Source: a virus. Taken from it: DNA of 22,413 nucleotides. The notes under the pieces are model-generated. The model had not been told where the DNA came from and made no database searches. It saw nothing but the letters and a program-made list of their open reading frames with translations. Positions 1-6,663 of this stretch are shown here, piece after piece. Where the stretch lies: positions 1 through 22,413 of IMG/VR virus record IMGVR_UViG_3300034117_000358. One strand, given 5' to 3'. Both the position numbers and the translations under genes were made by a program. Numbering within the stretch: the first letter of the stretch is position 1; every line of letters begins with the position of its first letter.

Positions 1-449
1 AAATCCCAACCAATCAATTCAAAATCTTCTTGTACCTCTACTTTGTTTCCAGATAAGTTACGAGTAGAACCCATACCTCTTGATGAGATACCTAATAGAA
101 TACCAGCCTTCAATAATTCTTTTAAGATATTACCAGATGGAGTAGATAGAACTTCAACAGTTCCAACTAAATCATCACCGTCCCAATGAATCTCTCTAAT
201 ATTATGAGAAACATTCTTTAAGTTGATTACAGTAGAATCCGGATGGTCTAATTCACCTAATGCTCTACGCTCTTTGATGAATTGTTCATACTTCTTAGCT
301 TCTCTCATTAAGATTTCTTTCGGATAAATTCTTCCGTTTTGATTCTCAGCACCAGCTCTTTGTAGAATACCTTTAACAATGGTTCTTCCACCTTCATCTT
401 CTTGTACCTTTCCCTCAAATAATTTTGTTTCTATTAAAAGTCCTTTCAT
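1..449 (-). CDS. 21: Prohead core protease, T4 gp21-like (partial, C-terminus beyond the left edge)
   Basis: This is a serine protease that, in T4-like phages, sits in the prohead core and cuts scaffold and capsid proteins after [L/I]-x-E before DNA packaging. I translated the 149 visible residues, beginning MKGLLIETKLFEGK. The two family hallmarks are present: GELDHP with the presumed catalytic His69, and GISSRGMGS with the presumed nucleophile Ser123. Both match the S80 (T4 gp21) peptidase family. The reading frame is open to base 1, so the C-terminus lies outside the window; T4 gp21 is about 212 residues. The start ATG at 449 lies ten bases after the upstream gene's stop and has only A/T-rich sequence before it, with no clear Shine-Dalgarno. 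The position after the portal and core genes matches the T4 order 20-67-68-21. The assignment is confident; the symbol follows T4 numbering by analogy. Confidence 0.88.
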   Translation of the reverse strand, partial: MKGLLIETKLFEGKVQEDEGGRTIVKGILQRAGAENQNGRIYPKEILMREAKKYEQFIKERRALGELDHPDSTVINLKNVSHNIREIHWDGDDLVGTVEVLSTPSGNILKELLKAGILLGISSRGMGSTRNLSGNKVEVQEDFELIGWD

Positions 450-458
450 TATATATTC

Positions 459-956
459 TTAGTGTTTAAGTAAATCATTTATTACTTTATCGTATAATCT
501 CATACTATTTGTATTACCGGCGCCATCAAATCTTTTTTCTTTTTGTAAATATGAAACAACTTTATTTTTTAAAAGTTTTTCAACATCATTATTTTGAATC
601 ATTTTTTTGATAGCTGCTTTAAAATCATCTAGTTCAGGAAATTCATTACCATCAGCATCTCTTGCTTCATTTTTACTAGCTCTTAAATCTGCTAAATCAT
701 CTCCCTCAATATCACCATCCTTATCAGCATCTAATTTTTTCTGCCCACCAACTAATGCTTCATTCTTATCACCCTTACCATTCCAAGCAGTATCTACTTT
801 ATTAAAAAATGCTTTCTTTTCTTCATCACTCATAGATGGGATAGATTTTCCAGCTTTTTCTAATGCTTTAGCAAAGAATGCTTGATATTCGTTTTCTTCT
901 ACCATTACTTCTTTAACTAATTCTTTTAGTCTTGATTTTGTAATTGATGTGTTCAT
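459..956 (-). CDS. Putative prohead core protein with an EF-hand-like loop
   Basis: I do not recognise a named family. The 165-residue protein is highly charged and mostly helical. Its N-terminus has a short amphipathic helix (RLKELVKEV, residues 9-17) that resembles the start of the neighbouring 195-residue protein (RLKEIIRGI). Residues 76-87 (DADKDGDIEGDD) fit an EF-hand calcium loop, with Asp at positions 1, 3 and 5, Gly at 6 and Ile at 8; position 12 is Asp instead of the usual Glu. A second, degenerate acidic loop follows at about residues 100-110. The gene lies between the portal and the core protease, where T4 has gp67 and gp68. From that position I infer a scaffold or internal core role. 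It starts one base after the upstream stop and has no Shine-Dalgarno, so coupled translation is likely. It is real as a gene; the function is inferred. Confidence 0.72.
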   Translation of the reverse strand: MNTSITKSRLKELVKEVMVEENEYQAFFAKALEKAGKSIPSMSDEEKKAFFNKVDTAWNGKGDKNEALVGGQKKLDADKDGDIEGDDLADLRASKNEARDADGNEFPELDDFKAAIKKMIQNNDVEKLLKNKVVSYLQKEKRFDGAGNTNSMRLYDKVINDLLKH

Positions 957-957
957 A

Positions 958-1545
958 TTATAATGTTCTAATTTTTTCTGAAAGATTCATTAGCCTTTCT
1001 TTTATCTTATGTAAACTCTTATTTGTTCTTTTATAGTAATCTCCTCTCTTAACTCCATTCTCATTCTTTATTTTAGAATACCAGTTAACAAATTTCTCTA
1101 CCTCACCTAATTGTTGTTTGATAGATGTTACACCTCTACTCATTTTAGCTTTAGGTGAACCATCTCCGTTTTTAATTTCTAACCAACGATTTTCATTTAA
1201 ACTAGCTTCCTCATCATCCTTTGCTAATATCATACCACTCTTATCAGCAATACCACCAGCATCTGCTGAACTAATTGCTGTTGGTTTCATTGTTAATGGT
1301 TTTTTAGAATTAGCAGGAACATCGTTTTTCAACCAATCCTTACCTTCTTCTAAATCATCAACAACTTCACCACCAGTTACGTTAGCTAATCTTTTGTTTT
1401 TCTTTGCAGTTTGACCTGGTTTAGAAAATGCCGCCGGAGTATCATACCCAGCAACTGCACCAGTTCCAGTCATTTCTTCCAATTCCTTTTCGTCTTGGAT
1501 TTCTTTAACTATACCTCTGATTATTTCTTTTAGTCTATTTGACAT
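958..1545 (-). CDS. Putative prohead core/scaffold-type protein, GTGAVAGYDTP motif
   Basis: This 195-residue, lysine- and glutamate-rich protein has no assigned function. Its N-terminal helix (RLKEIIRGIVKEI, residues 4-16) is followed by an acidic stretch, LEEM, and then MTGTGAVAGYDTP (25-37), a motif I recall near the start of many uncharacterised T4-like marine phage proteins. LKE (5-7) and LEE (22-24) fit the gp21 protease consensus [L/I]-x-E, so the N-terminal peptide could be removed during head maturation. The rest looks partly disordered with a helical C-terminus (about 120-195). The start ATG overlaps the end of the upstream gene by 11 bases and is preceded by AAAGG, so the two are probably translationally coupled. 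The location between portal and protease supports a prohead core role, which is inference only. Confidence 0.72.
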   Translation of the reverse strand: MSNRLKEIIRGIVKEIQDEKELEEMTGTGAVAGYDTPAAFSKPGQTAKKNKRLANVTGGEVVDDLEEGKDWLKNDVPANSKKPLTMKPTAISSADAGGIADKSGMILAKDDEEASLNENRWLEIKNGDGSPKAKMSRGVTSIKQQLGEVEKFVNWYSKIKNENGVKRGDYYKRTNKSLHKIKERLMNLSEKIRTL

Positions 1546-2416
1546 TTACCTTTGATTTTAATTCTTTGATTAACTCATAAGAAAGCATGATAGATGAAAC
1601 ATTATTATCAGTTACAGTTTTACCAATTTTCATTTTTTCTAAAATAGAAATTGTTTCTGCTAATTTAATAGTAGTAACTTTATCTGATATTTTAGATTTA
1701 ATTTCTTTTAGTTCTTTCACAATTTGTGGAAGTTCTACTGCTAAATAATCTTTAAATTTAGATGTATTAGACATGTTATTAATATACTCTTTTAACAAGC
1801 CTTTTTGTTTTTCATCTAAATTTGTGTATTTTTTATTAAAAGTTTCAACAAGAATCTTATAGGTTAGTAATCGTAGGTCTTTATCTTGTTTTTTGTAAGT
1901 TTCTATTAATTTTGTACTATCAGAAACAGGTTCAACTTTGTTTGAAGTTTGTCTTGAGATAATATTCTCAATTAACGTTATTTTTGAATTGAATACATCC
2001 TTAATATCGTAGTTTTCGGACTTCTTAGATTCAAATACTTTATATATTGAAGCTAATACTTTATAGTTAGTTATAGGAGATGTTAAAAATTGCTCTAATT
2101 CAAATTTTGAATTAATCTCTTTAATAAGATTGTATTTTTCTTTAGATAACTTAGCTACATTCAATTTAGAATGAGCTTGAGATACAGTTTCAACAAACAT
2201 TTCAGCTTTTGATTCTGAATTGTATTTTTCTTTTAATAGTAAATCATAAAGACGTAACTCCTTATTTAATTCAGTACCAGATGCAAAGAATTCCTTTACT
2301 ATATGTTTTGCGTTCTCCGTTTTGTCTCCATTAAGAACTTCTAATGTTATTTGTCTTACTAATAATTCAAATAACACTCCAGTGTTCTTAACTTTGGAAT
2401 GTTTTATTTTTTTCAT
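1535..2416 (-). CDS. Conserved phage head-region protein of unknown function
   Basis: The 293-residue protein is lysine-rich and predicted to be almost entirely helical, with no signal peptide or membrane segment. It begins MKKIKHSKVKNTGVLFELLV; the phrase NTGVLFELLVRQIT is one I associate with uncharacterised proteins next to terminase and portal genes in T4-like phages. No catalytic motif is visible. It follows the portal gene by 68 bases and overlaps the next gene by 11 bases. By gene order it occupies the place of the T4 prohead core genes 67/68, but it is much longer than either (about 80 and 141 residues). Its start has one of the few plausible ribosome-binding sites here (AGGG, seven bases before ATG). 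Scaffold core, neck or packaging accessory roles are all possible. Confidence 0.75.
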   Translation of the reverse strand: MKKIKHSKVKNTGVLFELLVRQITLEVLNGDKTENAKHIVKEFFASGTELNKELRLYDLLLKEKYNSESKAEMFVETVSQAHSKLNVAKLSKEKYNLIKEINSKFELEQFLTSPITNYKVLASIYKVFESKKSENYDIKDVFNSKITLIENIISRQTSNKVEPVSDSTKLIETYKKQDKDLRLLTYKILVETFNKKYTNLDEKQKGLLKEYINNMSNTSKFKDYLAVELPQIVKELKEIKSKISDKVTTIKLAETISILEKMKIGKTVTDNNVSSIMLSYELIKELKSKVNVK

Positions 2417-2457
2417 TTATTTACCCTATAATTTAACCTACGTCCATAAACTAACAC

Positions 2458-2467
2458 ATATAAATAT
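2458..2467 (-). promoter_or_regulatory. A/T-rich motif upstream of the 293-residue gene (possible promoter element)
   Basis: On the minus strand this reads ATATTTATAT, starting about 41 bases before the ATG at 2416. The same ten bases occur about 44 bases before the portal start and directly before the 881-residue gene. It could be a weak promoter element, but in DNA this AT-rich a chance match is quite possible. Confidence 0.22.
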
Positions 2468-2484
2468 AAACTTTTTAATGTTTA

Positions 2485-4260
2485 TTAAAATTTACTGTCA
2501 TCTAATAGGTTTTTTTCGTCTAAAAGGTCTGATTTTTCTGATTTTTCACTTAAAATCTTCTTTTTTGCCGAAATACCATTGAGATATTGTTGTGCTATTT
2601 TTTTATTTGATTCGTTAGTTCTAGTTTCTCTCTTTCTCTCTTTCTCATTTTCTTTATTTCCCAATGGGTCTCTACCTAATGGATGTTTATCTTTTCCATA
2701 AGTATTTCCCTCTCTTGGTCTACCACCTTTATCCACAATCTCCTGCTTCATTTTTTCAATTTCCTCCTCAACATTTTGTTGTTGTGGTGGGTTAGCCGGG
2801 TCTTGTCCTTGCTGTTCAATTGAATTATAACGGAAACGGTCTTTAAGGTCTAATACTAATTTAGCTCTTTCCATATCCATTTCATCTTCACTCATTCCAA
2901 ATACATTATGGTAAACCCAATCAGTAGATAACATATTTAATCCCTTCATATCGCTTGCTAATCTAACTTTCTCACTCCAAAGATTTACTTTCTCTTGCTC
3001 ATATATTGTAGAAGCGTTAGTTAAAGTAAGTTGGAAGTTTGTCATTTCTGAATCATCAATACCTTGTCCAGCCAAATGAACGATTGCAATCTTATATAAT
3101 TCACTAACGATTGTTCTTTGAATTCTTTCGATTGTTCTAGCAAAACGAACATCTTGTGCTGCAAGAGTTGCTTTACCATTCACATCTTCTTCATATCCTA
3201 AAAAAGCTTTAGGTATCTTAAGTGCTGCAAATAATTTAGCCTTTAAGTAATCAATATCCTCTACTGCTGAATACTCTAATCCAGATAAGTTATCAATTGA
3301 TGTTCCACTATCTCCACCTCTAACAGGTAAGAAAAAATCTTCCGTAAGGTTTTGAATATTGTATTTTAAATTGTAATCACCAGTATTCTTATCAACAAAT
3401 GGAGTTTTCTTCATTTTGTTGATAATCTTTTGCATGTAGTTATCTACTTCATTAGGATTAATATTACCAATATCAATTTTGAATATTCTTTTTTCAGGAG
3501 CTCTCATAATACGATGGATTAGCATCGCATCTTCCATTAATTGTAATTGTTTCCAAACTCTACGGCCGTTCTCAATCATAGCCTTACCATATGGAAGAAA
3601 GTTTGTATCTGAAAGTAAACGGAAGTGGGCAATTTCATAGTTCTCATATTCCTTTTTACCAAATCTATCTAATTCAACCTTAAACTTAACGTAGTTTTGA
3701 TTCATTGGGTCAGTACCTTCTAATCTTTCCGTATTATATACAGAATATGGAGTTACATTAATAATACCCTTTCCTTCTGCCATTTCTAATGCTAAAAAGA
3801 AATCTCCGTATTTTACAAGGTTTCTAGTCCAAGGCCAAAGGTTAAATTCTATGTTTATAATATCATAGAATAAGTTATGTAGTATTGCACTTACATTTTC
3901 GTTTGATGATTTGATTGTTAATATATCACCATACTCATTCTTTGTTGTTGATTCATCCGAATATATATCTAATGCTGATGCTATAATCGGGTCATTATCC
4001 ATAGCATCATAATCTCTAAATAATTCTCTACGAACCTGATGATATGCCATTGATTGTGCACCCTGATTGGTTTCATAGTATGACCTTTGTAACTTTGTAT
4101 ATCTATCTCTTAGATTTACGAAGTTTGTATTCATTTGTTTTTCATCCGTATCAACAACTCTACGCTTACCATCTTTATCAACGGTAACAATAGCATTTGT
4201 TGAGAATAATTTCTTTAGTCTACCAAAAAAACTCCTATCATCTATTTCTTGTTCTGCCAT
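2485..4260 (-). CDS. 20: Portal vertex protein, T4 gp20-like
   Basis: The portal forms the dodecameric ring at one capsid vertex through which the terminase pumps DNA, and it nucleates prohead assembly. The 591-residue protein shows the gp20 pattern: an N-terminal region with DPIIASALDIYSDE (about 90-105), the central RRVWKQLQLMEDAMLIHRI helix with the following RAPEKRIFKIDIG strand, EDFFLPV, and the stem/clip helix region with LKIPKAFLGYEE and the downstream DVRFARTIERIQ. T4 gp20 is about 524 residues; the extra length is mainly a polar tail from about residue 500 (PPQQQ, then KGGRPREGNTYGK and an Arg/Glu/Lys-rich segment), probably disordered. The gene follows the large terminase gene by a 71-base gap, matching the T4 17...20 order. 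No Shine-Dalgarno precedes the ATG. Confidence is high. Confidence 0.93.
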   Translation of the reverse strand: MAEQEIDDRSFFGRLKKLFSTNAIVTVDKDGKRRVVDTDEKQMNTNFVNLRDRYTKLQRSYYETNQGAQSMAYHQVRRELFRDYDAMDNDPIIASALDIYSDESTTKNEYGDILTIKSSNENVSAILHNLFYDIINIEFNLWPWTRNLVKYGDFFLALEMAEGKGIINVTPYSVYNTERLEGTDPMNQNYVKFKVELDRFGKKEYENYEIAHFRLLSDTNFLPYGKAMIENGRRVWKQLQLMEDAMLIHRIMRAPEKRIFKIDIGNINPNEVDNYMQKIINKMKKTPFVDKNTGDYNLKYNIQNLTEDFFLPVRGGDSGTSIDNLSGLEYSAVEDIDYLKAKLFAALKIPKAFLGYEEDVNGKATLAAQDVRFARTIERIQRTIVSELYKIAIVHLAGQGIDDSEMTNFQLTLTNASTIYEQEKVNLWSEKVRLASDMKGLNMLSTDWVYHNVFGMSEDEMDMERAKLVLDLKDRFRYNSIEQQGQDPANPPQQQNVEEEIEKMKQEIVDKGGRPREGNTYGKDKHPLGRDPLGNKENEKERKRETRTNESNKKIAQQYLNGISAKKKILSEKSEKSDLLDEKNLLDDSKF

Positions 4261-4304
4261 AATTTATTATTAATTTCTACAAAATCCTATTTTGACATTA
4301 TATG

Positions 4305-4314
4305 ATATAAATAT
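4305..4314 (-). promoter_or_regulatory. A/T-rich palindromic motif upstream of the portal gene
   Basis: On the minus strand this reads ATATTTATAT about 44 bases before the portal ATG, inside a 12-base near-palindrome (GATAT-AA-ATATC on the plus strand, 4304-4315). It matches the motif 41 bases before the next downstream gene. A sigma70-like pair (TTGATA, 19 bases, TATAAT) overlaps it on the minus strand. It may be a promoter for the portal and core genes; evidence is weak because the gap is nearly all A and T. Confidence 0.25.
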
Positions 4315-4331
4315 CGTAATTTATCAAAACA

Positions 4332-5927
4332 CTACAACCATTGGGATAAATCTTCAAATCCATCGCCAACTCTCATTTTCCAAGGGTTATCATCTCTAAA
4401 ATCACCGCCACCATATATTCCTTGAGATGCGTTTGATGTTATACCACTTACTGCTTGCTTTGTTAAATCAATACCTTCTTGTCTTAAACGAAGTGCAGTA
4501 TCTCTTACCCAAAGTCCAATTGAAAATGCCATTACTAAGTCATCATTATAACCCTTCATAGCTTCAGCTCTACCATTCATATAGATAAATGTAAATAATT
4601 CATCTATCAAACGAGAAGAACGAACAACTACAGCTTTTTCTCTAAAGTAATCAGTTAATTTAGATATGATTAACGGACGGGTTTTAGAAGTGGTTGAAAA
4701 ACCAGCTACCAATCCCTTATCTTCTGCTCTATACCTATTTGACATTTGATTCTCAACATCAATATATTTCAAATCCTTACTCATATAGAATAAGTTTTTA
4801 TATCCTCTATCAATTACTTGCTGAATTGTTGCCCAACCAATATTTGCGTTCTCTACTACAAGCAATGCATCATTGTATTCAGTTGAAAGTGCTACTAAGA
4901 AGTTTCCAAAATCTTTTGTATCAACTTTACCTTTATATTCTGCTACTTGACTTGAATTAATTATATCAATTACATGACAAGTTGAATAGTCACCACCATC
5001 ACCTCTAGCCACATCGGCCACAACCATATATGATTTAGAATAATCAGCATGCTCCCATTTCCAAAGATTTCCATCAAATCCACCCTTCTCAATTGGTTCT
5101 TGAATATATGTTTCTTTATAAAACATTAATAATTCAGGTTCAATTACAGTTTCACCAGAAGATACAAAATCGCAATCACATTCTTGTGCTGCTTTCTTTA
5201 CACCTAATAATTTCTCTTGTTCATCTCTCCATTTTTGGTCCCTTTCAGGATGTACTGTCCAATGTAATCTGATTGTATTAAATGGATTTCTACTTTCTTC
5301 TGCACCAATCCAAGTTTGGTGAAACCAATTACCCACACCATTCGGAGTAGATAGTGCAATACAGCTACCACCCGTTGATAGGGTAGATTGCGCTGATACC
5401 CAAATCTCATCGATATCATCAATGAAGGCGGCCTCATCGAATATAAGAAGTGATAAGGCTTCCGAACGTCCTGCATCAGGAGAGGAAGCAATAGCCTTAA
5501 TTTGAGAACCATTTTGTAAACGAAGGGAAAGTTTGTTATCTTCCATAGACCCACCCTTAAGCCATGTTGGGAGCAAATCATGCATTACTCTAACCTTTGT
5601 TACTAAGTTTTTTGCAACCTCTTGCTTTGTTGCAATTACCAACACATTAAAATCGGAATTGAATATCATTTTCCAAAGTGAAAACCCAGCACAAAGTGTT
5701 GAGATACCAGTTTGACGTGATTTCAATACTACATTAAATCTATTATCTTTAAATTGAGTTAGGGTTTTTTCCTGAAATGGAAATAATTGAAAAGGTATCT
5801 TACCTCTAACAGGGTGCTGAATCATACAATACTTCTTCATAAAATGTATCGGGTCTACCGCACATTTTTTATATTCTTCTGCAATAATCTCTTTTAGAGA
5901 TTTCTTTTGTGTTATACCAGTACTCAT
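4332..5927 (-). CDS. 17: Terminase large subunit, T4 gp17-like ATPase/nuclease
   Basis: This is the DNA-packaging motor and headful nuclease. The 531-residue protein has both domains. ATPase: LKSRQTGIST (68-77) is the Walker A region; the usual GKT lysine is replaced by Ile, and Lys69 at the start of the loop probably supplies the charge, as in other terminases with a shifted lysine. LLIFDEAAF (160-168) is Walker B with the catalytic Glu, and ALSTPNG (191-197) is the coupling motif. Nuclease (RNase H-like): VVADVARGDGGDYS with Asp305, VVENAN with Glu359, and YNDDLVMAF with Asp462/463, which together would bind the metal ions. CDFVSSGETVI (252-262) is the typical domain junction. T4 gp17 is 610 residues, so this is a slightly short family member. 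It begins one base after the stop of the preceding gene, implying coupled translation. Confidence is high. Confidence 0.95.
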   Translation of the reverse strand: MSTGITQKKSLKEIIAEEYKKCAVDPIHFMKKYCMIQHPVRGKIPFQLFPFQEKTLTQFKDNRFNVVLKSRQTGISTLCAGFSLWKMIFNSDFNVLVIATKQEVAKNLVTKVRVMHDLLPTWLKGGSMEDNKLSLRLQNGSQIKAIASSPDAGRSEALSLLIFDEAAFIDDIDEIWVSAQSTLSTGGSCIALSTPNGVGNWFHQTWIGAEESRNPFNTIRLHWTVHPERDQKWRDEQEKLLGVKKAAQECDCDFVSSGETVIEPELLMFYKETYIQEPIEKGGFDGNLWKWEHADYSKSYMVVADVARGDGGDYSTCHVIDIINSSQVAEYKGKVDTKDFGNFLVALSTEYNDALLVVENANIGWATIQQVIDRGYKNLFYMSKDLKYIDVENQMSNRYRAEDKGLVAGFSTTSKTRPLIISKLTDYFREKAVVVRSSRLIDELFTFIYMNGRAEAMKGYNDDLVMAFSIGLWVRDTALRLRQEGIDLTKQAVSGITSNASQGIYGGGDFRDDNPWKMRVGDGFEDLSQWL

Positions 5928-5928
5928 A

Positions 5929-6612
5929 CTAATCTTTAAGAGGCCTTACTAAATCGTAATTTTTAGGTTTCAATTTTTCATACGCCTCATTTCTTAACTT
6001 TGTAACTTCTTCTATTTCCCTTTCAAAATTAATAATATCAGTCATTATTTCCGCTTTCAATTCAGTAACATCCCTTTCCATACTCCAAGTTTCAATTGTA
6101 CCATCTTCTTGAACTACTTCATATGTTTGCTTTGTATCATTATATGCTTGTTGGAATTGTGCAATTACATCTTTACCATGTGCAATCATATTAGAATACA
6201 TTTTATAGTCTTCGTATTCTTTCCACAATCCATCGTATTTAATTTCAGCCTCTTTCAAAGTAAGACAATGTAAACAATACCCAGTTTTAGATATCATCTT
6301 TTTATCTACTCTAGTTATTTTTATTGTTTTACAATTATCTGATTTACAGCTATTCAACTTATCTAAATAAGCTCTTACTTCAGCCATAGTATCACCCAAT
6401 TCTGATGTTTCTACCTTACCAGCTTCTAATTGCTGCCAAGACCTACCATCGGAATCAGTCCATTTTTCACCAACTTCTCTTTTTACCTTTTCTTTATCTG
6501 CTCCAGAAAATGAAATAAATGATTCCTTTTCATATTCAGCACCATGCATTACCATATCCACCAACTTTCTACGAGTTGGATGCATAAACTTTTTATTGAA
6601 TTCCTTTGCCAT
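5929..6612 (-). CDS. Cys-pair, coiled-coil protein upstream of terminase (candidate small terminase or packaging partner)
   Basis: The 227-residue protein is not assigned to a known family. It begins with a basic segment (HPTRRKLVDMV, 11-21), then has KVKREVGEKWTDSDGRSWQQ (42-61), which looks like a small beta hairpin module. Cys89, Cys94, Cys113 and Cys116 (CX4C...CX2C) form a plausible zinc-binding site. From about residue 120 to the end it is charged and helical, compatible with coiled coil. It sits directly before the large terminase gene and its stop is one base from the terminase start. T4 has the small terminase gene 16 at this place, so a packaging function is a reasonable inference, but I see no clear gp16 motif and T4 gp16 has no zinc site. 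A copy of the repeated 15-base promoter-like motif lies 20 bases upstream. Confidence 0.7.
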   Translation of the reverse strand: MAKEFNKKFMHPTRRKLVDMVMHGAEYEKESFISFSGADKEKVKREVGEKWTDSDGRSWQQLEAGKVETSELGDTMAEVRAYLDKLNSCKSDNCKTIKITRVDKKMISKTGYCLHCLTLKEAEIKYDGLWKEYEDYKMYSNMIAHGKDVIAQFQQAYNDTKQTYEVVQEDGTIETWSMERDVTELKAEIMTDIINFEREIEEVTKLRNEAYEKLKPKNYDLVRPLKD

Positions 6613-6631
6613 ACTATATACGATATATTTG

Positions 6632-6646
6632 TATATATAAGTATAT
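6632..6646 (-). promoter_or_regulatory. Candidate phage promoter, copy C (ATATACTTATATATA)
   Basis: The 15-base minus-strand motif ATATACTTATATATA ends 19 bases before the ATG of the 227-residue gene. It is identical in two other gaps (9731-9745 and 13429-13443). The TATATA(A) core recalls the T4 late promoter box TATAAATA. Three exact copies, each in a gap just upstream of a gene on the same strand, argue for a shared promoter or operator. It could drive the packaging block (227-residue gene, terminase). Confidence 0.45.
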
Positions 6647-6663
6647 CAAAATTAAGAAAACGA

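Noticed and set aside
5204-5581. Minus-strand open frame of 125 codons in another frame of the terminase gene
   Set aside because: It lies wholly inside the terminase coding sequence, whose motifs are intact, and its product resembles no protein.
6651-6660. TAATTTTG-like match (minus strand) before the 227-residue gene as a second Bacteroidota promoter
   Set aside because: The -7 box fits, but I find no TTTG at proper distance upstream, and the same gap already holds the repeated 15-base motif.
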